Assembly (NCBI GenBank): GCA_016858145.1
Contig: JAEHOE010000089.1
Coordinates: 186,001-250,000, forward strand
Direction: 5' to 3'
Length of the DNA: 64,000 bases
DNA from: Edaphochlamys debaryana
Lineage: Eukaryota > Chlorophyta > Chlorophyceae > Chlamydomonadales
This document shows positions 18,364-29,927 of the stretch, piece after piece. Both the position numbers and the translations under genes were made by a program. Below the pieces are notes generated by a model, which worked only from the letters and a program-made list of their open reading frames with translations, had not been told where the DNA came from and did no database searches. Position 1 is the stretch's first letter. Each line of letters starts with the position of its first letter.

Positions 18364-18711
18364 AAGAAGGGATGCAGGCCTTCAGTCGGCCAAGCTCGCA
18401 GCCGTGAATCGCAAAGCGACAGAGCGAGCTATGGGACTGTGGCTATGAAAGCTGCTGTTCTATGTGTTTACATTAAGGGAATACTGGTCTGTTTGGCTGA
18501 AGGGCCCAACAGGGCCCTCATCGCCGAGCGACGCAAGCCGTGCTGCTGCGACGTCGACGGGTCGACCGCGCATCTGCAGCCCAAATGACCCAAGTACTTA
18601 TTACCAACCATATCTCGAGTCGTTCAGTGTACCTCTGCGCGGCTGTCGTCAGTCCCCATCCATCCACATTCACAACCACATCCTTCTTGGCTTTGCACGG
18701 CTACTTGACGG

Positions 18712-21251
18712 TTGGACAAGCTGGTGCACCTTGACCTCAGGAGACCTGGGCTGTGGCAAGGCTGGGCGAGCTCCCTCGGTCGACAGCTGCTGGTCGCCAT
18801 GCTGGGCCCTCCCGCGACCACCCATCAGCACCCGCCAGCGGTTGGCCCCCCCGCCCAACGGTTGCCCAGCAGCCTCTCGCCCATGCACCCCGCCCCAGCC
18901 TCCACCTCCCGCCTCTGGCTCCGGCACTGCCCTGCTCCTCCCCCAAGCAGCAGCCGCCCCTGGCTCAGCCTCCTGCCCAGCCCCTGCCCCCCCACAGCAG
19001 TCCCCGTGCCCACGGACCGCCGAACCCTGAGCTGTTGCGCGGCCAAGCGCACCCCAGCCACTGGCGGCGCCCTCGAAGCTTCCGATACTTCCAGCTCCTT
19101 CGAGGATTGGCTGAGAGCCAACCCCCTGCCCGGGCACACGGTCTCGGCTGCTGCAGCGCCAGCGGATGCACCGGGCGCTGGCGGGGGCGGAGGCGGCGGC
19201 GGAGGGCGCAGCGAGCAGCGGGGGAAGCGACCGCGCGGGGAGCGAGGGCAGGGATCAGAGTTGGGCTCGGGAACCGCTGGAGTGGAGGCAGGCGGGGGCG
19301 CAGGGCCCAGGGACGCAGGGGAAGCAGGGGTCGTGAGGTGGCGGGAGTTCGGGTTGCGGGAGCTGGAGTCGGAGCTGACGGCGCTGCTGGCGTACCCCAG
19401 GTGAGATGCGACCCGGGGCTGATGGTTGCATTGGCTCGAGCTTAATGCATGCAACGTATTGATTGATGGGACGGGGTTGTGTTGCCGTGATGTGGAGATC
19501 GGTATGCAACGCGTTCACCCTCGGTTTACCCTCTATGCTCTGGGTGCCTGTTTGCTGCCCCTCAGGGTGGACTGGGACCCCCAGCGCCTGGCCTGGGTAG
19601 CCTACCGCTTACGTAACGCTGGGCCCGGGGCTGGGCCCGACCCGGGCCCGGGCACAGCCGCCCTGGGCCCGGGAGGGCCCCGTCTGGTCCCGGCTCTGCG
19701 CTTGATGCTGCCCCGCCTCGCGCCCCGGCCCGAGGGCACCCCCTTTGGGGACCGCTTGCGCAAGCGGAGCGGGCTGGGGGCTGGTGGCGGGGAGGGCTGG
19801 GCGACGGGGGCGGCATGGGGGTCGGCGGCCAGCAGCCGCAGCCCCACCGCTGCTACCGAAGCAGTCGGTGCGGAGGGTTCGGCGGGCACGGCGCAGCTGA
19901 GGGCATACCTGCGGCTCCTGCGCGAGAGCGCGGAAAAGGCGGAGCGAGCTCGGCGGGAGGCGGAGGAGGGCCCGACAGTGGCCTGGCTGTCGCCTGGCAG
20001 GCCCTCTGCCACCAGTGAAGGGCCAACCCAGGGGCCTGACACCGGCGGCGCGCGTGCGGGCGAAAAGCATGCAAGCCTGGCGGCCACTGCCATGGCGGCA
20101 GCTGTAGCTGAGGCGGAGGCAGCGGTGGCCCAGGTTCCCGGTGGCGCGGCGGGAGGGACCGTGCCAGGGCCCACGCATGGTGATCTGGACACGGATCTTA
20201 ATCCGGACGACATCGATGGGGGCTGGGCGGCGCTTGAGGTGGCGGCGGACGACGAGGAGCTGCGCATGCTGGCGGAGGCGGAGGCAGGGCCGGCGGAGGC
20301 GGAGGCAGGGCCGGCGGAGGCGGGGGCAGGGCCGGCGGAGGCGGGGGCAGGGCTGGCGGAGGGGGTGGCAGGGCTGGCGGAGGCGGAGGCGGGGCTGGCG
20401 GAGGCGGCAACCTCAGCGCCCGCGAGGGCTCGCCGTCGCCGCCACCCTCCCCTCCCCCCTGTGGACGCGGCGCTAGTGCTTCTGAGCGCCGACAGCGCTG
20501 CGCTGGCTGTGTGGGCGGGGGGGCGGCTGGCGGCGCACCGGGTGCTGACGGGCTACACAGTCAGGTGGGGGGAGAGGGGGGTGGGACGTGGGAGGGGTGT
20601 AGGAGAGGGCAGGAGGGAGGGGTGGGGTTGATGGAAGGGAGCCAGAAGGGCGGAGTCCTGTCGTGGGGCGCACCCTGGATTAGAAAGAGGTTTTAGCTTC
20701 ACCTCCCTCCATGCCCCCGCCTGCCCACCCGCAGGCACAGCGCCGGCGGCTCGCAGGCTCGCCGCGACCGCCGCGGCGGCTCGGGCGGGGGCCGGTCCGT
20801 GGGCGCACAGCTGCGGCGGTCGGAGGCTGCGCGGCTGTGGGGGGGCGCTGCGGCGGTGCTGGGGGGCTGGGCGCCGCTGCTGCGGGGGGCGGCGGTGCTG
20901 GTGCGGAGCGGGAACAGCCGGGCGTGGGAGCAGCTGTACGCGGCGAGGTGGAGTTCGGGTTGGGGGCGGGATGGGGATGGGAGGCAGGAGGGTCGGCGAC
21001 TGGGGACGCGTGCTTTGAGGGTACGTGACCTGGCCACCACTGGCACCAAGCCTCGCCCACCCCCACCCCCTTGGCGCCTCCAACCCGTGCCCCTCCCTCG
21101 CAGGCCCCCTCCGCCCCTGGAGCTGCGCGACCCCCGCTGGGAGGCCGCGCGGGTGGCGGTGCCGCGGCCCCGGCTGAGGGACGCACTAGCGCTGCACCGC
21201 CGGCTGTGCACGGGGAGGCTGGAGGAGCTGGGGGAAGGAGCAGGGGGCTAG
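18712..21251 (+). CDS. VLRF1-domain protein (Vms1/ANKZF1-like peptidyl-tRNA hydrolase), 4 exons
   Basis: Exons 18712-19400, 19566-20564, 20735-20947 and 21104-21251 keep phase through to TAG. The VLRF1 core spans exons 2-4: AAHRVLTGYTVR, then HSAGGSQARRD, GGRSVGAQLRRSEAARLW, WAPLLRGAAVLVRSGNSRAW, and DPRWEAARVAVPRPRLRDAL. Vms1 and ANKZF1 release stalled nascent chains from tRNA in ribosome quality control through a GxxQ-type loop; the glutamine of GGSQ sits at that place. The expected N-terminal zinc finger and C-terminal ankyrin and VIM parts are not visible, and the protein ends about 50 residues after the core. The N-terminal third is Pro/Gly-rich and the start at 18712 is uncertain. Exon 2 carries an AEAEAGP-type minisatellite. 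The domain call is good; orthology to Vms1 is inference. Confidence 0.75.
20268..20405 (+). repeat. Coding minisatellite, 21-bp units
   Basis: About six to seven imperfect 21-bp units (pattern GGCGGAGGCGGAGGCAGGGCC) encode AEAEAGP-like heptads inside exon 2 of the VLRF1 gene. Unit length is a multiple of three, so copy-number change keeps frame. Confidence 0.8.
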
Positions 21252-22053
21252 CGGGGGGGTGGGGTGGGGTGCAGCGAGGAAAGGTGGCGTCTAGACCGGG
21301 GGAGCTGCGGGGCCCTAGCGGGCGAGTGATGGGAAGTGAGGTGCGGGGACGAGCTGAGGGCTAAGGGCTACTGACAACCGTACACTTATTGGCGGCATGT
21401 GTGCAAAGCTGCGATGGGATGCGAAGATTGACAGCATGGAGACTGCAGAAGATTGACGGGGCGGGAAGGGTCGGGGGCTGAGTTCTGTGCTCGCAGGGGC
21501 TGCAGGGGCCGCAGGGGCAGCGGGGGGTGGGTGGGTGGGTGGGTGGGTGGGGGGTGGGTGGGGGTTTGAGGTGTGGATGCGAGGTAGGAGAAACCCTCAG
21601 AAACGCGTTGGTTTGCGCGGCGCACTCGCTCCCAAGCCCTATCGACTCGCATGCTCTCCTTAAAACTGTGTCCGTGTAGTGCGTGTTATGCATGTTGAGC
21701 GCGATCGGTGTGGCCCCTTGGTGCGAATGGCCGAAACAGCTGCCGAACAGCGCAGCCTCCCAAACGGCCCACATCAGAGTGCAGCACATAGCATTGTTCT
21801 CCAGCTTGCTCCACAGCAGGTAGGACACCCATAACAAAGCACCCGGAAGTCGCACTCGCTCGCCGTCCTGCATACCTGAGAACATCCTGGGACACGCTGA
21901 CATTGTATAGACATTACAATGTACTCTCCTCGATTAATCATAGCAAGTTTGCGAAAGAGGTGATTGATTGGCTCGAGCGACCAGACTTCTGTGCAAGCTC
22001 TCGGCGTGCATCCAGGCGTCAAACCATTCTGAGTGGTGCTCGATGCAAATGCA
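21252..22053. other. Intergenic
   Basis: Contains a GGGT-rich tract at about 21520-21570 and probably the promoter of the metalloprotease gene. No gene was recognised. Confidence 0.5.
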
Positions 22054-25000
22054 ATGGACAAGAGAAGACGGGCACACAGAGTGCGCATGGCCTACGACTT
22101 CTCCGTTAGGGCGCTGGCGCTCGTTCTGCTCACAGCAGCATTGACAGCCTCAGAAGGTATGTATCAGGCTTTGGACTCTTCGGCGCGTGCTCCCGGGGGT
22201 TATACTGCGAGGTAGGAAACAGAGCCAAGAGCAGCCACAGGGGAGCATCAAATGCAAGTATAATTACAGGCTTCTTTGCGTCATCGATGCAACATCGGTC
22301 GCCGGCGCGTGGGCCCTACCTTGCCTTCGACCGTGCGTACCTTGGGTGGCCGCCCCTGTCCCTAAAGTCCCTATCTTGGAATAATGGACGCGCGTTCAGC
22401 CATTCAGGGAGGCTCGGGGCCCCTCCTTAGTCGTGTCGTGACACTCGAAGAGTCTTCCTCATCGTTCCTCAGCGTTGCCTAGATGTGCCCTTGCGTGCTC
22501 TATCTGCCCACGCACCGTCCTGAAGTGCCCGACACGCACCCCCCCCCGCACCCCCCACCCCCCCCCTCTCCCACAATCCAGGCGTAGGAGTTGGCGCTGC
22601 TGTGTCACCCTGGCCCCCATCACCTCGCCCCCCATCACCCCGACCCACACCACCTCTTCCTCGGCCGCCGCGGCCGCTCAGTCCACCGCCGTCGCCAAGC
22701 CCTCCCAAACAGCCGCCCTCGCCCCCAAAGCCGAAACCCCCCTCGCCAAAGCCACCGAGCCCTCCGCAGCCGCCGCCATCGCCCCCAAAGCCAACCCCCC
22801 CCTCGCCAAAGCCACCGAGCCCTCCGCAGCCGCCGCCCTCGCCCCCAAAGCCGAAACCCCCCTCGCCAAAGCCACCGAGCCCTCCGCAGCCGCCACCCCC
22901 GCCCCCAAAACCGAGACCCCCCTCGCCAAAGCCACCGAGCCCTCCGCAGCCGCCGCCCTCGCCCCCAAAGCTGAAACCCCCCTCGCCAAAGCCACCGAGC
23001 CCTGCGCAGCCGCCGCCCTCGCCCCCAAAGCCGAAACCCCCCTCGCCAAAGCCACCGAGCCCTCCGCAGCCGCCACCCCCGCCCCCAAAACCGAGACCCC
23101 CCTCGCCAAAGCCACCGAGCCCTCCCAAACAGCCGCCCTCGCCCCCAAAGCCGAAACCCCCCCTCGCCAAAGCCACCGAGCCCTCCGCAGCCGCCGCCCT
23201 CGCCCCCAAAGCCGAAACCCCCCCTCGCCAAAGCCACCGAGCCCTCCGCAGCCGCCGCCCTCGCCCCCAAAGCCGAAACCCCCCTCGCCAAAGCCACCGA
23301 GCCCTCCGCAGCCGCCACCCCCGCCCCCAAAACCGAGACCCCCCTCGCCAAAGCCACCGAGCCCTCCGCAGCCGCCACCCCCGCCCCCAAAACCGAGACC
23401 CCCCCTCGCCAAAGCCACCGAGCCCTCCGCAGCCGCCGCCCTCGCCCCAAAAGCCTCCCCGACCCCCGGCACCGCGGCCGCCCGCCCCGCCGAGGTATGT
23501 ATTGAGAAACAGTATTGGTGCTATGCCCCTGTTATATATGTTTCTGTTTGGTGTTTGTTTGGGAGGCAGGGCAGCGCTTGCTTCAAGAAGCTTGATTCAC
23601 AGATCACTCACGTTGCATGCAGGCGGCCACGACTGCCCAACCCTCCAGCATCCGTGCTCCAACCCTTTGTTCTTGAGGTGCGGACACACGCGTAGAGAAA
23701 GGAGGCGTAGTAGTGCAAGTGTCTGCTTGGAAGGAGGGACAGTAGGGACAGCGCTACGGCTCGGAACCCCGCGCGGAATCTGGCAGGGGGCACAGGATGA
23801 AGGCGAGGGTGAAGGTTATCGCGTTTTGTCCGAGGGAACCGCTTTAAATCTCAATCTATCTATGCCAGTGTAACGCTCACCACCAATATGTCATTTCAAT
23901 CCAGGGCACCCTTACGGCATCGGATGACCACCTGTCCCAGAGCCTGTGGTTCCTAGTCAAGCGTAATTCTACCTTGCGCTTCCAGCTGCCAAGCCAGCCG
24001 CGCACCCCTGATACACAGCAGCTCGTGGCTGTGGGGAGTACAGTACGGCTGGTGAGCAAGCAGGTGTCCTTAGAAACATGGTCGGGTTTGGCTGGTGTGT
24101 GACACACTCTCGCTCACACACTCCGCCGGGTACCACCCCCTGTAAACGCCTTCACATTCATGTTGCTGCTCAGGTCTGCACCCCGGGCGCCCAGCCGTAC
24201 ACATGTGCTGTGATCTCCAATGTGACCATTACGTAAGCGGCTGGCCTAATGCGGTTGCATGGCACACAAACTTACCCGCCGTCAATCAATCTAATCTCCG
24301 TGCCCGCAGCTCCCTGGCCTCCGGACGGACTGGAGTGCCCGTGGACGTCACAATAAGGGCGCTCGTGCTCGTGCTCCGCTTGACTGACAGTGACGAGTGC
24401 TGGGGTGATGAAGGAATTGGCGTCAATCCTGTGAATGATGTATTCTGGAGGCCCCAAGGTGTGGCCGCGCAGCTGCAGATATGCAGCTATGGTTACATGA
24501 GAATCAACAAATCATTGTCGCTGGTAAGACCGACATGAATGGGTACGGCATGGTGTTGGATACCTACTGTTTCCCTCTGCGACATGGCGTTCGCTGCCCC
24601 TCCATCCCTACCCTCCCTCAGGTCCGGGAGCTGGAGCTCCCTTGCGCCTATAGTTGGATGGATTGCGCAGAAAACGACCGTGCGGATAATTCCATACTTG
24701 CAAAGCAGGCAGCTGAGAGACAGGTTGGAAGTAAGTCCTGACCTTGCAACCCAATCCCATGTGGGTGCTGCATGAGCACCTGGTTGCTTGGGTTTGGTCA
24801 CCCAATATCTTCTAAGCACCCTTGGCGCCGCCCTGCAGACTTGAAGGCGTTTACCCACATAGTCTACGTCATGCCCCCGACCTCACAGTGTCCAGCGAGC
24901 GGGCTGGCTGATATGCGGGGGACAGAGTCTTGGCTGTCGTCCAAGGGCACTGGGGTGCGTGGAACTCCCATCCCTGGTTGGAGCTACCATGTTGGATGCA

Positions 25001-28000
25001 CGTCGTCTGACCCATTGATAACCCTTCTGTTTGCTGTCTCAGGGTGTTGCGAAACCGGGGACAGTCATGCAAGAAATCCTCCACAGTGAGTCGAGTCACC
25101 GAATCAGTGATAGATGAGCATCCACGCACGCCACCTTATAAGACCAATCAGACACCAAACCTATCAACCTTGTACCGCTTTCAGATTTTGGGATGTATCA
25201 TGGCTGGCGTGACGGTGCAGAGTACATGGATTTATCCACGTTCATGGGCGCAGCGTTCAGCGCCTGCCCGTCAGCACCAGAGCTTCTAAGATTGAGTTGG
25301 GGAACACCTCTAGCGCTCCTGAACAAGAACTTCCTGCCCGCGTCGACGCTCAACTCAATGTCTGTGCGCAACTATACTCTTCCAGCCACACAAGCCGGGC
25401 CCTCTGGAATCGCCGTGAAGATCCTGCCTGACTGGCTTCAAGGGTATGCGACCGACAGCGGTAGCAGGTGAGCTTTTCTGCCTCGACGATTGCATGCTAA
25501 TTTGATGCTACCGGGCTTGGGACTTACAAGGTCCGCCTCACTACATGTAAACTGCACTGTAGGAACCTGTACCTGTCCTTTCGAACGCGTATAAACGGCG
25601 ACTGGAACTTGGACGAGGAGTACTCCAACAAGGTCTCTGTTCATGAGGCGCTCAGGGTAGCTGATAACCCGGCGTCAACGGACGATCCCCAGTTCAACCT
25701 CATTGCCCTGCTGGACCAGGGGTCTCAGCTGGTGCTGGAATCGTACCGCCTTGTCATCCAGGCCCGGGGTACGTTGTGCAGTGCCGCTATAATAGTCCTG
25801 AGAGCAAGCGCTTACCCATCCGTGGCTTGTCGTGCGTTGTGTCTTGCAGAACTGCTCGTCAACGCCACAGACCGAAGCATGGTGGTGGACGTGTGTCGTT
25901 TCAACACCGCTAGCTCCGACTGCCAGATGCCAGCGTTCCCAACATTGTAAGGGATCTTTGTCAGCAAAAGCCAGCGGGATACCAAGGATACCAGGGACCA
26001 GGGACAGTTTCAGTTCATCAGGGACCAGGCAGGGACAGGGACAGCTCAGGGACACGGGGCCCGAGGCAGTTCAGGAACAGCTCCGGGACGAGCGTTTGGT
26101 CTATGTGCAGAACCCCTTGTGGTCGTTTCCTTGATCAAAACTTACTTTGCTGAACACTTGACTGTGCAGGTGCCCTCCATTAGATGGAATGGTATTTCAG
26201 AAGGATATGGATACCCCCACGGAGTTGTGGCTGGAGACGATGGTTGAAGCCTTTGCCCCTGCTCCCGCACTGAGGGACCTGGCATCAGCATGTCTTGGCA
26301 GGGTGGATTGCGTTGGCTTCAGCTACGCTAGCAGCACTAGCCGCGCAGTAGCTGTACTCAAGAAGAGTATTCCCAAGCTCGTCACGGTGAAGGGAGTGTG
26401 TCTGTACACACGCATATCTCCGCCGCCGCCCCCAAGCCCCCGGCCGCCCTCTCCAAGGCCACCACTCCCCCCACGCAAGCCTCCCTCGCCCCGACCGCCA
26501 TCTCCTCCATCGCCCCACCCGCTGCCTCCATTCCCCCTCCCTCCGTCGCCTTACCCGTTTCCCCCGTCCCCGCCGTTTCCATTGCCTCCGTCGCCATACC
26601 CGCTGCCACCAGCTCCTCCGTCCCCTCAACCGCCGTCGCCTCGCCCGCTGCTGCCCCCTTTCCCTCCCCCCCCCTGGCCTCCGCTGCCGCCTCCGCCGCC
26701 GTCTCCTCGGCCTCCGTCCCCACGCCCACTGCCCCCTTCTCCACCACCACCTCCACCTCCTTCACCACGCCCACTGCCTCCTTCTCCACCATCCCGTCCC
26801 CCCCCATCACCGCGCCCTCCGCTGCCACCTTCTCCACCATCACCTCCGCCCCCATCACCGCGCCCACTGCCTCCTTCTCCACCATCACCTCTGCCCCCGT
26901 CACCGCGCCCGCCGCTGCCACCTTCCCCTCCACCTCCGTCTCCACGCCCGCTGCCGCCGTCCCCTCCGCCCCCGTCACCGCTCCCTCCAACTCCGTCGCC
27001 GCTCCCTTTGCCACCGTCTCCCCCGCCGCCTGCACCTCCGTCTCCTCAACTACAGCTCCCTTTGCCTCCGCTACCGTCGCCCCCGCCACCGCAGGGTGTG
27101 TGCGCCTTTTATTTACAGCTTCTCAGACAGCCGGCATCATGTTTATGCACGCAGGCCTACCCATTATTTCCGCTGCCTTTCTTCTTTCCGCTTTACCTAC
27201 CCGTAGCTTTCCCCATTCCGCCGCAGCGTGTCAATCAGTTTCTGGGTACACATTCTACCGTCAGCAAGACATCCCGGGCAACGACGTTGAGTGCAACACG
27301 GTAATTACTGGCAGCTTGAAGCTAGCAGCTGGTCAGGGCGTTCCTTATGGTTCCAAGTACTGTTCATGCTGAAACCCAAGGTCCTCCTCACTCGCTAGGT
27401 CGACTCCAGGACCGTGGAGCAGATTTCTAGCCTTTGCGACGAGACCCCTCGATGCGTGTCTTTCAACCTATTTCATCACGACGGAGAACCGGCACCAAAG
27501 TACTGTCTCAAGAGCACAGCAGACGCCGGTCTGCTTGTTGACGCCACCTCGACCTACATGCGGCAGCTCTGTATGGGCACCTTCCTCCCCACAGCCCCGA
27601 CTACCTGTGCCAAGACGTCTGACTACTATTGGGATGAAGCCTCGAACCGCTTGGGGCCGAGCAGGTGTACCTACAGCAGCGGATGCGAGTGCAATGGTCT
27701 TCGCACCTGCCCCACACGGAACGGCTTCTGCCAAGGTACCGCGCAGCCAGTCCCGGAAACCACATGTGAGTTGGCGTCAAGCTCCCCGCTGCTGGGAAGT
27801 CTACCTTCCATACGTACGTAGCCCTTGTCATCCCTTTGTGTTTACATGAACCGCAGACATTGGTTGCTGGACGGACACACCAAGCAGGCAACTCCCGGTG
27901 GAGCTGGTGAGTTCTAGCTCACAGATGACACCAGACCTCTGCAGATCTCTCGCACAGGCCGGAGGTAAGATTTGCATGGCCATGGCATGCAATCGCCTCA

Positions 28001-29927
28001 CTACTGCTTCTCCATATCAAGCAACGCGCTCACGGCTGGCTGGGACTCCCTGAACGTGTGCAGGCTTCAGGTATTTTGGGTTGGAGAATGGCGTCCAGTG
28101 CTACGCAGGTGAGAGGCTGTGCCTCTTAATGCTAATGCGACATCATCTGATGAATGTATGAAGGTCATGACGGGCTGAGCTCCTCTTGCTCATCTAACAG
28201 GTGACAGCCTCATCCGCGCAATCCAAGCTGGAGTTTCAGCATCATGCACAACGTCATGCGCGGGAGATGGAACCAAGATATGTAAGATCTGCGAGAGGCG
28301 TTAATCCTAAACGCACGCTGCGTTTTCAGATGTTGTGATGTAACCCTGACGCTTTCTACATGGAATGGGTGCACGTCCCCTTGCCTGTTTTCTAAACCAG
28401 GTGGCGGGCCATGGGCCATGTCGGTCTACGAAATCGTGACCCTGGGTAGGAACGGCGTATGTATGCAGTCATTCTGTCATGAAATGACGCAGTGCGGGAC
28501 ATGCAGCTGAAGTAAGCCATTCATCACAACAACCATCACATTTTGCCTTGCTTTCCATTCACCAGGGCCCAACCTGGCCTCGGGCAAAACAGCCTACGCC
28601 TCCTCAGTCTTCCCAGAGTACTGCTCCAATGGCTGCACTCCGTCTTACGCCGTGGACAGTTTGTGGAGTTCCGATCAGCTTATGTTCCATAGCGCTAATG
28701 GGGACTTGAATCCGTGGCTGTCCATCGACCTGGGTTCCGAACAGAGCATTGGAAGCTTTGCGATACACAATCGTGTCGATTGTAGGTTGACAATCTTAAT
28801 CTCTCCCCCACCGGGCCTCTTCTTGCTGAAGACCGTTAACCTGCCCCGTCTCATCATGCCTTTCCAAACAGGCTGCGGCGACAGGCTCAAGGGTGCACAG
28901 CTTCGCATTGGCAACACTGCCATCACAAGTGCAGCAGACACATTTTCCATTGCGAACAATGCGCTGGTGTGGCAGCAGAACCGGGGAGTGCAAGTACCAG
29001 CAGTCCTCAGCGTTTTCCTTGGAGCTCCTGTGACTGGACGATGGGTCACTCTTCAGAACAACGTCGGCGCCAATGCGAGTGGGGCTGAGGCTTTAAACAT
29101 CCTTGAGCTACGGTTATTTCGCTACAGCAACGGTGCGTGGGCGGAGTGCAGGAGTAGTGGTGAAGGGAGCCTGTGACGCCTATAGATAGATTGTGAAGTT
29201 GACTCTGGCTTGCGTTGCATGTATCCCGCAGAGCGCACCTGTGTGGCGGCCTACGCCGGCCCCTCGATCAGCATACCCGACAATGTAAACACGGGCATAA
29301 CACAAGCCTTATCAGTGGACTCCAGCAGCTGGTGAGCAGTTGTAGCGCGCCGGTGGTTACTGCCATAGCATGTATGCATGGCGGTCTGCTGTACGTGTGC
29401 GCGCACATGATCTTATTACCCTACCGTGCGCCCAATCGCAGCGCCGTGCGCAGCATTACATCCACCATGGCCAGCGTCAACATTGTTCACACGCGCTTCA
29501 ATGACCTGTGGCTCAGTGTATATCCTCAGGGAGCGTTGAAGTGCTGGCTTTTCATGTGGCCAAACACTGATATCAACGTCGACGGGCCCTACACCTTTAC
29601 ACATGATTCCGCAAACCCAGACATAAGCACCGTTGACACATCCACCTATGGAAGCATCCTGCCACCTGGAATCTATAAGCCATCTCCGGGCTACCTCCCC
29701 GACTATGTGGGCCGCAATCCTGTGGGTACATGGTATCTAGAGGTCGCTGATTGGGAACCGCAGGATACTGGATCCATCCGGTCCTTCGCCATCGTCATAC
29801 AAGGAGGTGCGTCAGATGTGTATGTGTAGTTATTAATGTAGTGCAATTGGTGCCACAAATCTCCGTCATCTCCGCTGACTGCACTGCATGCTTTTGATTC
29901 TTCTGCCTCGCTCACGCAGTGGTCTAA
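22054..29927 (+). CDS. Secreted multidomain M11 (gametolysin/VMP-type) metalloprotease with Hyp-rich, PAN-like, WSC, F5/8C and P domains
   Basis: Exons: 22054-22156, 22582-23494, 23905-24051, 24174-24232, 24310-24523, 24622-24730, 24839-24954, 25043-25085, 25185-25467, 25563-25768, 25850-25946, 26170-27095, 27227-27300, 27399-27765, 27857-27964, 28064-28108, 28201-28281, 28401-28445, 28566-28781, 28872-29132, 29232-29331, 29442-29806, 29920-29927; about 1,600 residues. Exon 1 is a signal peptide (ALALVLLTAALTA). Exon 2 is a Ser-Pro-rich spacer. Exons 3-11 are the M11 peptidase: zinc site QEILHNFGMYH, the QEXXH variant known from gametolysin and VMPs, and YMDLSTFMG as the probable Met-turn. 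Exon 12 has a Cys-rich PAN-like unit and a second Pro-rich spacer; exons 13-14 are PAN-like. Then come WSC (YIGCWTD to CGGPWAMSVYE), F5/8C (NLASGKTAYASS, PWLSIDLGSEQSIGSF) and a P/Homo-B domain (NIVHTRFNDLWLSVYPQG, NPVGTWYLEVAD). Likely cleaves or remodels matrix glycoproteins. Phase fails only between exons 2 and 3. Confidence 0.85.
22700..23450 (+). repeat. 60-bp tandem repeat coding a Ser-Pro/Hyp-rich spacer
   Basis: About twelve units of exactly 60 bp encode a 20-residue SPKPPSPPQPPPSPPKPKP-like motif, typical of volvocine hydroxyproline-rich matrix proteins. Three units have a C7 instead of C6 run (23157-23163, 23218-23224, 23399-23405), each shifting the frame by +1. Confidence 0.92.

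Noticed and set aside
22469..23472. Long Gly/Leu-Trp-rich minus-strand ORFs opposite the Hyp repeat
   Set aside because: They arise because the 60-bp repeat lacks stops in several frames. The pl​us-strand Ser-Pro frame fits the splice sites and family.
27907..27924. 18-bp intron in the WSC coding region (GTGAGT...CACAG)
   Set aside because: Far too short for spliceosomal splicing. It is in frame without a stop (VSSSSQ), so it is treated as exon.
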